Shown piece by piece: positions 7,111 to 13,723 of a stretch of DNA of 17,789 nt. Numbering within the stretch: the first letter of the stretch is position 1; each line of letters opens with the position of its first letter. The translations under genes and the position numbers were made by a program. The notes beneath the pieces are model-generated. The model searched no databases. It was not told the origin of the DNA and worked only from the letters and a program-made list of their open reading frames with translations. Source of the stretch: Methylococcaceae bacterium UBA659 (GTDB taxonomy: Bacteria > Pseudomonadota > Gammaproteobacteria > Methylococcales > Methylomonadaceae); assembly GCA_002299495.1 (NCBI GenBank), contig DBNZ01000227.1, positions 1 through 17,789 on the forward strand. Reading direction: 5' to 3'.

Positions 7111-8169
7111 TTACATTGGGGCTGGGCATTTCGGATTCAAGGCCGCACCCAATAATTTTGCGGTCACATCGACAAAAGGGATGATTTTTTGGTAATTCAT
7201 CCGGGTCGGGCCAATCACGCCTAAGACCCCTACGACCTGGTCGCTGATGGAATAAGATGAAGTCACCAGACTGCAATGCTTGAATTCCTGATAACCCGAT
7301 TCTTCACCGATAAAAATCTGTACGCCTTGGGCTTTCATGCACTGGTCTAGCAAATGGATCACCGCCTGCTTTTGGCTAAAAGCCTCAAACAATTTTTTCA
7401 GGCGATCCATATCGGACAATTCAGACACGCCCATCAAATTGGTTTCGCCCGCCAACACAAAGCCATCCTCATCGCCTTCTTGGTTGAAGGTCAGCTTAGC
7501 CATTGCAATCGCATCCCGCATACTTTGGTTGATGTGCTCTTTAGTGTCTTGCAAATCCTTGATAACCGACTCCCTGACAGCCGCTAAGCTTTGCCCGCAA
7601 TACATGGAATTCAAATAGTTAGCCGCGCATTGCAATTCCGCTTGGCTAAAGGTGCGCGAGGTATGGATGATACGGTTATGTACTTCTTGTTCATTGGTGA
7701 CAAAAATGACCAATACCCGGGTGTTGGACAGAGGTAAAAATTCGATATGCCGCAAACTCACGACTTCCCGTTTAGGCAAGGTCACCACCCCGGCCATTTG
7801 GGTCAACTCGGCCAATAAGCGGGAAGCGCAACTGATGATTTGGCCGCTGTCTTCGGTGGCTTGCAAGCCTTTGTGCAAGCGCGACAAATCCCCTTCATCC
7901 AAAGGCCTTACCGTTAGCAGGCTATCGACAAACAAACGATAACCACTGGCTGTAGGAACCCTGCCGGCGGAGGTATGTGGGGAACAGACTAAACCTAAGT
8001 CCTCCAAATCAGCCATAACATTGCGGATGGTGGCAGGGCTTAAGTTCAAGTCCGAATCTTTTGACAATGCCCTAGAGCCCACGGGCTGTCCATCGCTGAT
8101 ATAGCGCTCGACCAGTGTTTTCAAAAGCTGCAATGACCTTTCGTTTAAAGCTGATTTGTTTTTCACCAC
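7111..8169 (-). CDS. hrcA: Heat-inducible transcription repressor HrcA
   Basis: Repressor of chaperone genes that binds the CIRCE operator; in other bacteria its activity depends on GroEL. It is 352 residues, the usual size. The N-terminal winged helix-turn-helix (NERSLQLLKTLVERYISDG, then PVGSRAL and LSPATIRNVMADLEDLG) is followed by the signature HTSAGRVPTASGYRLFVD and a GAF-like C-terminal domain with GVLGVIGPTRMNYQKIIPFV near the end. The start is GTG at 8167-8169 (a second GTG follows directly), with AGGAG about 9 bases upstream. A CIRCE-like site lies 22 bases upstream, so it probably represses itself. Enteric gammaproteobacteria lack HrcA, so its presence argues for another branch of the class. 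Confidence 0.97.
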   Translation of the reverse strand: MVKNKSALNERSLQLLKTLVERYISDGQPVGSRALSKDSDLNLSPATIRNVMADLEDLGLVCSPHTSAGRVPTASGYRLFVDSLLTVRPLDEGDLSRLHKGLQATEDSGQIISCASRLLAELTQMAGVVTLPKREVVSLRHIEFLPLSNTRVLVIFVTNEQEVHNRIIHTSRTFSQAELQCAANYLNSMYCGQSLAAVRESVIKDLQDTKEHINQSMRDAIAMAKLTFNQEGDEDGFVLAGETNLMGVSELSDMDRLKKLFEAFSQKQAVIHLLDQCMKAQGVQIFIGEESGYQEFKHCSLVTSSYSISDQVVGVLGVIGPTRMNYQKIIPFVDVTAKLLGAALNPKCPAPM

Positions 8170-8190
8170 GAACCCGCACTCCTCAAAAAG

Positions 8191-8217
8191 TTAGCACTCT
8201 AAGTTTGAGAGCACCAA
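8191..8217 (-). promoter_or_regulatory. CIRCE-like HrcA operator
   Basis: On the plus strand a perfect consensus half TTAGCACTC (8191-8199), a 9-base spacer and GAGCACCAA (8209-8217) match the CIRCE architecture TTAGCACTC-N9-GAGTGCTAA. The right half has three mismatches in nine. It lies at the predicted transcription start of hrcA, where a bound repressor would block polymerase. Confidence 0.8.
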
Positions 8218-8224
8218 CCGTGAA

Positions 8225-8252
8225 ATTATCAGCCCACCTTATGGCCTGTCAG
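8225..8252 (-). promoter_or_regulatory. Sigma-70 promoter of hrcA
   Basis: Read on the minus strand, CTGACA (8247-8252, five of six against TTGACA) and GATAAT (8225-8230, five of six against TATAAT) are separated by 16 bases. Transcription would start near 8217, exactly at the edge of the CIRCE-like site. Confidence 0.72.
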
Positions 8253-8303
8253 CTAAGCCGCATTGCCATTAACCATAGCAACCGATCAGGATAGCACCAG
8301 TAA

Positions 8304-8335
8304 GGTGCGCTGCATAAGTCCTTATTCAGCGCACC
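8304..8335. repeat. Long hairpin between hrcA and the DUF1244 gene
   Basis: GGTGCGCTG (8304-8312) pairs perfectly with CAGCGCACC (8327-8335). Inside it, ATAAG (8314-8318) pairs with CTTAT (8321-8325). No T run follows on either strand, so it is not a standard intrinsic terminator. The rest of 8253-8487 shows no gene. Confidence 0.55.
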
Positions 8336-8487
8336 CTGACTATTATCCCGAGTATCCGCAAAGGCTGAGGCGACGACAACCCCGCTAAGCTAAGCAAATC
8401 ATTCCGCCCGCTAGCGAACCACTCAGTTTGAGCAGGCCATATTCCTGTCCGATCACACCAGAAAACAAAGCATTATAAGGCAAGGTG

Positions 8488-8796
8488 TCAGTGGTGTTCA
8501 GGTTTAGCCTGCTGGCCTTGGCTGTAAGCCGCAAGCTGTTCGGGCGTGGCCTCTTTTTGATACAGTCCTTTCCATTGTCCGTAAGGCATCCCGTAGATCA
8601 TTTCCCTGGCTTGTTCGTAATCAATTTCTTGCCCACGCTCGGCCGCCGCAGACACATACCATTTGGCCAAACAATTGCGGCAAAAATCAGCCAAAGCCAT
8701 CAACTCGATGTTCTGCACCTCGGTATGCTGCTGTAAATGCTCCACTAATCGGCGAAAAACCGCCGCCTCCAGTTCAGTTTTTATATTTTCAGCCAT
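8488..8796 (-). CDS. DUF1244 family protein
   Basis: Small cytosolic protein of 102 residues of the DUF1244 family, function unknown. The family core is clear: VFRRLVEHL near the N-terminus, then DFCRNCLAKWY with cysteines at 39 and 42, and AREMIYGMPYGQWKGLYQ around residues 63-80. The CxxC spacing could bind a metal, but only two cysteines are present. I chose ATG at 8794-8796 because AGGGGT lies upstream at good spacing and family members begin close to this point; a frame extended 18 codons further upstream adds a hydrophobic stretch that looks spurious. It diverges from yciB. Confidence 0.85.
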   Translation of the reverse strand: MAENIKTELEAAVFRRLVEHLQQHTEVQNIELMALADFCRNCLAKWYVSAAAERGQEIDYEQAREMIYGMPYGQWKGLYQKEATPEQLAAYSQGQQAKPEHH

Positions 8797-8941
8797 AACT
8801 ACCCCTAAAACACACCATTCTAGCAAGAAAGCTTTTGAAAAAATGTACAATGCAAGACAAAGATTTTACAATAACCCACCTTTCCAACCTTGGCCTGGCT
8901 TGGACTTCTCGCTGCCCCTGCCATTTCCAACACCAAATACG

Positions 8942-9478
8942 ATGAAGCAACTTTTTGAATTTTTCCCAATCATCCTATTTTTCATAGCCTACAAACTTTA
9001 TGATATCTATGTGGCGACGGCGGTGGTCATGGCTGCCACGCTCATCCAAGTGTCCTATAGCTGGCTAAGATACCGAAAAGTGGAATCCATGCAATGGATA
9101 ACCCTTATTTTGGTGGCGGTGATGGGTGGCCTGACGCTTTATTTGCAAAACGAGCAATTTATCAAATGGAAGCTGTCGATCATCGAATGGCTGTTTGGCG
9201 CCGCTTTCTTAAGCAGCCAATTTATCGGCAAAAAAACCTTTGTCGAACGCATGATGTCGGCTAACTTGAGCTTGCCTAAGGCCGTATGGAAGCGCTTGAA
9301 CTTAATTTGGGGCGGTTTTTTTACCAGTATCGGGTTCATCAACTTATACGTCATGTATAACTTCAACACCGATGACTGGGTTATCTTTAAAACCTTTGGC
9401 GTACCCGGCTTGATGGTAATTTTTATCGTCTTACAGATGGTGTACTTGTACAGATACATACCCGAAACCGAGGAATAA
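8942..9478 (+). CDS. yciB: Inner-membrane septation protein A (YciB/IspA)
   Basis: Integral inner-membrane protein of 178 residues, linked in other bacteria to cell-envelope and septum integrity. The start at 8942 gives the family-typical N-terminus MKQLFEFFPIILFF and the conserved YKLYDIYVATA. Five or so hydrophobic helices follow, with FIGKKTFVERMM and LNLIWGGFF in the second half, ending YRYIPETEE. The frame runs open for 93 more codons upstream, but that part is antisense to the DUF1244 gene and spacer and does not resemble the family. No strong ribosome site precedes this ATG. The next gene begins 3 bases past the stop, so it heads an operon. Confidence 0.95.
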   Translation: MKQLFEFFPIILFFIAYKLYDIYVATAVVMAATLIQVSYSWLRYRKVESMQWITLILVAVMGGLTLYLQNEQFIKWKLSIIEWLFGAAFLSSQFIGKKTFVERMMSANLSLPKAVWKRLNLIWGGFFTSIGFINLYVMYNFNTDDWVIFKTFGVPGLMVIFIVLQMVYLYRYIPETEE

Positions 9479-9481
9479 ACC

Positions 9482-9784
9482 GTGTTGTACGCCATCATTG
9501 CCGAAGACAGACCCAATAGCCTAGAGCATAGGCTAGCCGCACGTCCCGCCCATGTCGGGCGCTTACAAGAGCTACAAAACCAAGGCCGGTTAGTGTTGGC
9601 TGGCCCGCATCCGATAATCGACGCGGAAAACCCAGGACCCGCCGGCTTTAGCGGCAGCCTGATCGTCGCCGAATTCACCAGTCTCCAAGAGGCTGAACAA
9701 TGGACAAAAGCCGACCCGTATGTAACGGCGAAGGTTTATGCCAATGTCACCGTCAAACCTTTCAAAAAAACCTTTCCCCAATGA
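9482..9784 (+). CDS. YciI family protein
   Basis: Small soluble protein of 100 residues with the YciI ferredoxin-like fold; the family has no firmly known reaction. It begins MLYAIIAED, contains HVGRLQELQNQGRLVLAGPHP (about residues 23-43, with the conserved family His near the start of that segment), then GSLIVAEF and AEQWTKADPYV close to the C-terminus. The start is GTG at 9482-9484 with GAGGAA about 8 bases upstream. Its TGA overlaps the next ATG as ATGA, so translation is probably coupled to the BolA-family gene. This order after yciB is common in related bacteria. Confidence 0.93.
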   Translation: MLYAIIAEDRPNSLEHRLAARPAHVGRLQELQNQGRLVLAGPHPIIDAENPGPAGFSGSLIVAEFTSLQEAEQWTKADPYVTAKVYANVTVKPFKKTFPQ

Positions 9785-10074
9785 CCACCGAACACATCAA
9801 AAAAATATTGACCGAAACCTTCAATCCCGAGCTCCTGAAAATCGTCGACCATAGCGCCGCCCATGCCGGCCATGCCGGTGCCAGCGGCGGCGGCCATTAC
9901 CATGTTACCATCGCCGCCGAGGCGTTTGTCGGCAAGACCTTGGTGCAACGCCACCAACTGGTTTATAAAGCCCTAGGCGACATGATGCAGGAACAGATTC
10001 ATGCCTTAGGCATCAATGCCCTCTCCCCCTCTGAAAACACTACTGAAAACACTACAGGAAACTTAAGCACATGA
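9781..10074 (+). CDS. BolA family protein
   Basis: BolA-type protein of 97 residues; the family binds Fe-S clusters with monothiol glutaredoxins and some members act on transcription. The core FNPELLKIVDHSAAHAGH leads into the Gly-rich loop GASGGGHYHVTI, whose His residues are the usual metal or cluster ligands, and then GKTLVQRHQLVYKALGDMM. ATG at 9781 overlaps the preceding stop (ATGA), and its own TGA overlaps the next ATG (10071) in the same way. The C-terminus extends past the usual end with a low-complexity tail containing ENTT twice, encoded by a 12-base tandem repeat. Confidence 0.93.
   Translation: MTTEHIKKILTETFNPELLKIVDHSAAHAGHAGASGGGHYHVTIAAEAFVGKTLVQRHQLVYKALGDMMQEQIHALGINALSPSENTTENTTGNLST
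10031..10054 (+). repeat. 12-base tandem duplication in the BolA gene
   Basis: CTGAAAACACTA occurs twice in direct succession (10031-10042 and 10043-10054). In the gene's frame it duplicates ENTT in the non-conserved C-terminal tail, so gain or loss of a copy keeps the frame. Confidence 0.9.
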
Positions 10075-11096
10075 AAAAAGCAATTATCCCCCTACTGGTT
10101 GTTGGCACCGCGTTTATCGCCGGATGTAACCAAAACAGCAGCAATGCCCCCGCGGTCAAAAGAGAAGATGCTGTCGCATCGGTTAACAGCAAATACATCC
10201 CTAAATCCGCCTTGGAAAACTTGGAAAAGGAACTGGCGGCTCGGGGGCAAGGCGAAGCCTTCCCAAGGGACAAAATTATCGAGGAATTAATCCAACGGGA
10301 AATCTTGGTACAAGCGGCCCTACAAAAAAAACTGGACCAATCGCCTGAAGTCCTACAACGTCTTGAGGAAACCAAAAAAACCTTGTTGACCCAAGCGGTG
10401 GTGCAAGACTTCATCAAAAACAACCCGGTCACCGACGCTGAAATCAAAGCCGCATACGAGAAAGAAGTGGGCGGTGCCAACAACACCGAATATAAAGCCC
10501 GCCATATCCTGGTCAAAACCGAAGAGGAAGCCAAAAAAATCATAGCCCAACTGGATAAAGGCGGCGATTTCGCCAAATTGGCCAACAAATATTCCTTGGA
10601 TGGCAAAGAATCCCAAAATGGCGGCGACCTAGGTTGGTTTACCGCCAGCCAAATGGTCGAGCCTTTCTCTAAGGCCGTCATCGCGTTGGAAAAAGGCAAA
10701 TACACCAAAGAACCGGTCAAAACCCAGTTCGGCTATCATGTGATCTTGCGCGAAGACTCCCGCGTCCAAACCCCACCTCCGCTAGATACCGTGAAAGACC
10801 AATTGCTGCCATTCCTGCAACGCAAAAAAGTCCAGGAAATGCTGGAGCAAAAACGCAAAGAAGCCAAAGTTGAAATTTTTGTCCCGTTGACAGACGCGAA
10901 ACCGGCCATCGGCAAAACCGAGGCGGAAAAAGCCAATGATGCTGACGCCGACGCAGCCGTGATGGAAGAAGGGGATGAAATGGACATCGAAGCCGAGGAA
11001 GAAGGCGGCGCAGAAATGGGCGCTAAAGACGAAACGCCAAAAGCAACAGAAAAACCCGCCGCTGAAAAACCCAAAGCGGCTGAACCCCAAAAATAA
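10071..11096 (+). CDS. Parvulin-type peptidyl-prolyl isomerase lipoprotein
   Basis: Periplasmic prolyl cis-trans isomerase and probable chaperone of the PrsA/SurA-like group, 341 residues. The N-terminus is a lipoprotein signal with lipobox FIAGC, giving acylated Cys19; the following Asn would permit outer-membrane sorting. A helical SurA_N-like region follows (about 30-130), then the parvulin domain (about 140-228) with YKARHILVKT, GGDFAKLANKYSLD, GGDLGWF and TQFGYHVILRED. After residue 270 comes a low-complexity tail, acidic first (EEGDEMDIEAEEE) and then rich in Lys, Pro and Ala, unusual for the family. ATG overlaps the BolA stop, with AGGAAA about 9 bases upstream. It is the last gene of the operon. 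Confidence 0.94.
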   Translation: MKKAIIPLLVVGTAFIAGCNQNSSNAPAVKREDAVASVNSKYIPKSALENLEKELAARGQGEAFPRDKIIEELIQREILVQAALQKKLDQSPEVLQRLEETKKTLLTQAVVQDFIKNNPVTDAEIKAAYEKEVGGANNTEYKARHILVKTEEEAKKIIAQLDKGGDFAKLANKYSLDGKESQNGGDLGWFTASQMVEPFSKAVIALEKGKYTKEPVKTQFGYHVILREDSRVQTPPPLDTVKDQLLPFLQRKKVQEMLEQKRKEAKVEIFVPLTDAKPAIGKTEAEKANDADADAAVMEEGDEMDIEAEEEGGAEMGAKDETPKATEKPAAEKPKAAEPQK

Positions 11097-11112
11097 GCCT
11101 TACCACCCGATC

Positions 11113-11136
11113 AAGGGCGGCCTAGCCGCCCTTTTT
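11113..11136 (+). terminator. Intrinsic terminator of the yciB operon
   Basis: AAGGGCGGC (11113-11121) pairs perfectly with GCCGCCCTT (11125-11133) around a 3-base loop, and the T run extends to 11136. It lies 16 bases past the isomerase stop and is a classic rho-independent terminator. Confidence 0.93.
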
Positions 11137-11215
11137 ATGTGCAAAAATTGGCCTTATGATTTGAATGTGGCCGATACTTAAGTAACATAGCAAAGCATCT
11201 CGCTACACAGTAGCT

Positions 11216-11221
11216 TATAAT
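11216..11221 (+). promoter_or_regulatory. -10 box upstream of the lipoprotein gene
   Basis: A perfect TATAAT stands 35 bases before the ATG at 11256. No good -35 hexamer is visible at 16-18 bases upstream (AAGCAT is the best), so the promoter may be weak or activator-dependent. Confidence 0.45.
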
Positions 11222-11255
11222 TCCAATATCTTAACTTTCGCAAAAGAAAACAGGT

Positions 11256-11921
11256 ATGAAAAGTAAAATTATGTTTTTAACCGTCATTGCATCAGGTATT
11301 TTTCTTGCATCTTGTGATCTCGTTAACGACCCCTCAATTCAAGAAGCTAAAACTGAAATTACCAAAGCAAATGATAAAGTTCAACAAGTTATCAAAGACC
11401 TTGGATTGGTTTATGTTGAAGAGGGCGTGCAAGACGTTATTACTTATGATGAGGTAAACGCCGCGCAACAAGCGTGGTGTGATGCTTTAGTTAAAATCGG
11501 CCAATTAAAGACAGCAGGGGGCGACTATAGAGCTTATGCCGAGCAAATGCTGTCAGAAGCTTATAACTACGATCACGGTAAAGTTTTCTTTAAACCAACA
11601 TTGGCTTTTGGAGAGAAAACTTTTAGAAACGATAAAAAAGGCGCATTGGCCTATTTTGTAGGTGGAGACCCAGATTATCCAGATGACAAAGGCTTTGCAC
11701 TTAAACCTTGGGTAAAAGCGCGGTACGACAATGCGGGTGAGAAAAACGAAGGCATTCAAATTTATGGTTCAATTGCCATCACAATGGGTAACGTTTGGGT
11801 TACAGATAAAGATGGAAACGAGGTAATGGTGGATAAAACTTGGGTCTACAAAAAAGGCAAAGATGGGAAATTGAGAATTATCGCTCACAAATCAGCCTTA
11901 CCTTTCAGTCCTAATGAATAA
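11256..11921 (+). CDS. Lipoprotein with SnoaL/NTF2-like domain
   Basis: Secreted lipoprotein of 221 residues. The signal ends in lipobox FLASC (Cys20) followed by Asp, which in enteric bacteria favours retention in the inner membrane. After a short helical segment (about 25-50) the mature part carries ITYDEVNAAQQAWCDALVKIG, YAEQMLSEAYNYD, VFFKPTLAF, GALAYFVGGDPDYPDDKGFAL and a C-terminal KLRIIAHKSALPFSP. I know this pattern from proteins often labelled phosphoribosyl-AMP cyclohydrolase; the layout fits an NTF2/SnoaL-like fold, and none of the zinc-cysteine motifs of true HisI are visible, so that name should not be trusted. It is AT-richer than its neighbours. No partner operon; function unknown. 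Confidence 0.75.
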   Translation: MKSKIMFLTVIASGIFLASCDLVNDPSIQEAKTEITKANDKVQQVIKDLGLVYVEEGVQDVITYDEVNAAQQAWCDALVKIGQLKTAGGDYRAYAEQMLSEAYNYDHGKVFFKPTLAFGEKTFRNDKKGALAYFVGGDPDYPDDKGFALKPWVKARYDNAGEKNEGIQIYGSIAITMGNVWVTDKDGNEVMVDKTWVYKKGKDGKLRIIAHKSALPFSPNE

Positions 11922-12000
11922 AGACCTGAATGCGGGAACACCCCAATAATCAGGGCCACTTGCAATATGCTCGACCGGCAAGCGGCGTAAGTTCATAAAG

Positions 12001-12042
12001 GCCCACAAAAAATCTGTTTTTGGGGCGGTTAACGGCTTTTTT
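12001..12042 (+). terminator. Hairpin with downstream T run after the lipoprotein gene
   Basis: GCCCACAAAAA (12001-12011) pairs with TTTTTGGGGC (12017-12026) with one bulged A. A run of six T follows at 12037-12042, 10 bases later. It is a possible terminator, but the gap before the T run weakens the call. Confidence 0.35.
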
Positions 12043-12131
12043 GAATGATAAACCTTTTCAAAGCTGTGGGTAATGGATAGGATAGATGAGATAATGCCCG
12101 CACGGGCGAGTTAACATGCAAAGGCGGTGCT

Positions 12132-12500
12132 ATGAAAATGTTGGTAGTTTCTTTTACGGTGGGAATTATTGCGCTGTATTTTTTGAATATAGCGTTATTA
12201 AGAACTGTGATATTAGATACTGAATGGACCATTCATGCGGCTATAAGATTTTTTGCAGGATTCATTTTACTGGGTATCAGCTATTTTTATGCACATGCCC
12301 TTAAACTTAAAAATGCGTTGTACCTAATAGCTTGCATTGTAGCGGTTGACTATGTCTATGATTATTACACCCAAAAGTACTTCTTTAGATTTGAAATAAT
12401 TCTACATGGGATCTTTATGATTATTTGGGGTGCTTTTTTGGGGTATTTCACCGCACAATACATCAGAGACCGTTCAGGCAAAAACCTTGATTCTAAATAA
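12132..12500 (+). CDS. Small four-helix membrane protein, unknown
   Basis: Hypothetical inner-membrane protein of 122 residues. Four hydrophobic segments are visible at about 3-22, 36-55, 61-78 and 86-108, with a positively charged C-terminus (IRDRSGKNLDSK). It is rich in aromatic residues (VDYVYDYYTQKYFFRF between helices 3 and 4). Start ATG at 12132 with AAAGG about 9 bases upstream. Like the lipoprotein before it, it is AT-rich and uses codons such as ATT, TTA and AAA more than the core genes around it. I do not recognise a family. Its own transcription unit is likely, as 210 bases separate it from the previous gene. Confidence 0.75.
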   Translation: MKMLVVSFTVGIIALYFLNIALLRTVILDTEWTIHAAIRFFAGFILLGISYFYAHALKLKNALYLIACIVAVDYVYDYYTQKYFFRFEIILHGIFMIIWGAFLGYFTAQYIRDRSGKNLDSK

Positions 12501-12542
12501 CCGGAAATCACTGGAGCCAGAGTAAACTTACATGCCTCTCAA

Positions 12543-12588
12543 TGCGCTCTTTTCAACCACTTGAAAATAAATAGGATTTTTGAGCGCA
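12543..12588. repeat. Nested inverted repeats after the membrane protein gene
   Basis: The outer arms TGCGCTC (12543-12549) and GAGCGCA (12582-12588) enclose a perfect inner hairpin TTTTCAA (12550-12556) ccac TTGAAAA (12561-12567). Five T at 12577-12581 lie between the inner hairpin and the right outer arm, so the inner hairpin might act as a weak plus-strand terminator. Confidence 0.55.
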
Positions 12589-12874
12589 ATGTCAACACCT
12601 TTCCCCGCTTTTTGGGGATTGGTTCGCTAACAGGTCACTCAATCGGAGCGCGGCCATAATGCGGTTTTGTTTACCCAGATTTCAATCGATGGGACCAGAC
12701 TCCATTAATTTTAATCATCAACAAACCTTAGCTTTACGTTAAAACGGCACACCATTAGGCGGGACTTGACACCTAGGGTACGCACCCATCACGGCCATAG
12801 CCGGCTTATTGTTCCACACCGGAGCCTAGCCCCCCCCATCGCTCCTACAACACCCGCGAACCCTCGTAACACCC

Positions 12875-12905
12875 GGTTGGGTTGCAAAAATCATGCAGCC
12901 CAACC
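12875..12905. repeat. REP-like hairpin downstream of the TauE/SafE gene
   Basis: GGTTGGGTTGC (12875-12885) and GCAGCCCAACC (12895-12905) form an 11-pair stem with one wobble around a 9-base loop. The CCCAACC motif resembles dispersed extragenic palindromes common in many bacterial genomes; only one copy is seen here. It may also end minus-strand transcripts, though no T run follows. Confidence 0.45.
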
Positions 12906-12921
12906 CACGCCGCTGTTTTTC

Positions 12922-13677
12922 CTAAACCAACAACTTCAAGCCCACCAACACCGTAACGATTTCATAACCGCGTTTAATCCACTGATTACCCTTCAATATC
13001 GCCAGATGTGCGCCCAAGTAGCCGCCCACGAACGAACCCAGCAGCAGCACCGGAATCCAGCTCCATTTCACCTCGGCGATCAACCCTAACACCACGGCGC
13101 CGGAACCGTTCCAGAACAGGCCGACAATAATCAGCGTGTAGGCCACGGCGCGCTTGTAGTCCATGCCGAACCAGCGGATCAAGATCAGCGTGGCGAACAG
13201 GCCGGTGCCGGAGGCGATAGCGCCGTTCAAAAAACCGACCACAAACAACAAACCGCCGCCGCTGATAAATCCGCGCCGGTCGCGGTGGACAGGCGTGTAG
13301 TGTTGGCCGAATTGTTTTTGCAAACAAGAATACAGCCCTAAGGAAATGGTCAACAAGCCCAATACCGCTTTGGCGACAGAGTCGGGTATTTTGATGACGG
13401 CGAACGAACCTAGCACCACGGCAGGAATGCCCACGGCGAACATGAACCCGGCGAACCGCCTTTCCAAGATGTCTTCTTTCAGGTAACGCAGCGTGGCGCC
13501 CACGCCTAAGGCGACCGAGGCCACTTTGTGCGTGGCCAGGGCCACGCTGAACGGCAAGCCTAAAAAAATAAGCGCCGGAAATTGGATCAAACCCGCCCCG
13601 CCTCCCGCCAACGCGGAAAAGGTGTTGGCGACCAAGGAAGCGACAAAGACGATCAGTTGCTCTATGACTGGATTCAT
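12922..13677 (-). CDS. TauE/SafE (TSUP) family membrane permease
   Basis: Inner-membrane protein of 251 residues of the TSUP family, whose studied members export sulfite, sulfoacetate or related anions or move sulfur compounds; the substrate here is unknown. About seven to eight hydrophobic helices are visible in the usual two-half arrangement. The N-terminal half has FSALAGGGAGLIQFPALIFLG, and the repeat in the second half has GFLNGAIASGTGLFATLILI. A GSFVGGYLGAHLAI segment precedes the last helix. Start ATG at 13675-13677. It follows recJ on the same strand with a 46-base gap, so it may be expressed from the recJ promoter, but no functional link to recJ is apparent. Confidence 0.93.
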   Translation of the reverse strand: MNPVIEQLIVFVASLVANTFSALAGGGAGLIQFPALIFLGLPFSVALATHKVASVALGVGATLRYLKEDILERRFAGFMFAVGIPAVVLGSFAVIKIPDSVAKAVLGLLTISLGLYSCLQKQFGQHYTPVHRDRRGFISGGGLLFVVGFLNGAIASGTGLFATLILIRWFGMDYKRAVAYTLIIVGLFWNGSGAVVLGLIAEVKWSWIPVLLLGSFVGGYLGAHLAILKGNQWIKRGYEIVTVLVGLKLLV

Positions 13678-13723
13678 AAGGGCTTTTGCTTTAGCTGTTT
13701 GGTCGAATCCAAGTTTTTGGGCA

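Larger units (their letters stand above)
12501..12921. other. 421-base gap with several inverted repeats, no gene
   Basis: No convincing gene. It holds the nested inverted repeats at 12543-12588, a CCCC/GGGG hairpin at 12603-12617 and the longer hairpin at 12875-12905. A TTGACA near 12767 lacks a matching -10 box. The right half (12750-12920) is C-rich on the plus strand and could be decayed sequence. Confidence 0.5.

Noticed and set aside
8797..8850. Upstream extension of the DUF1244 protein
   Set aside because: A better ribosome site stands before 8796, and family members begin close to there.
8663..8941. Upstream extension of yciB by 93 codons
   Set aside because: It would overlap the DUF1244 gene antisense and add a sequence absent from the family; MKQLFEFFP at 8942 is the family start.
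9139..9678. 179-codon minus-strand frame opposite yciB and the YciI gene
   Set aside because: Both plus-strand genes are recognised and tightly packed; this is their reverse shadow.
12766..13089. 107-codon plus-strand frame over the gap and the TauE/SafE gene
   Set aside because: It overlaps the permease gene antisense, lacks a ribosome site and has a low-complexity Pro/His/Thr-rich translation.
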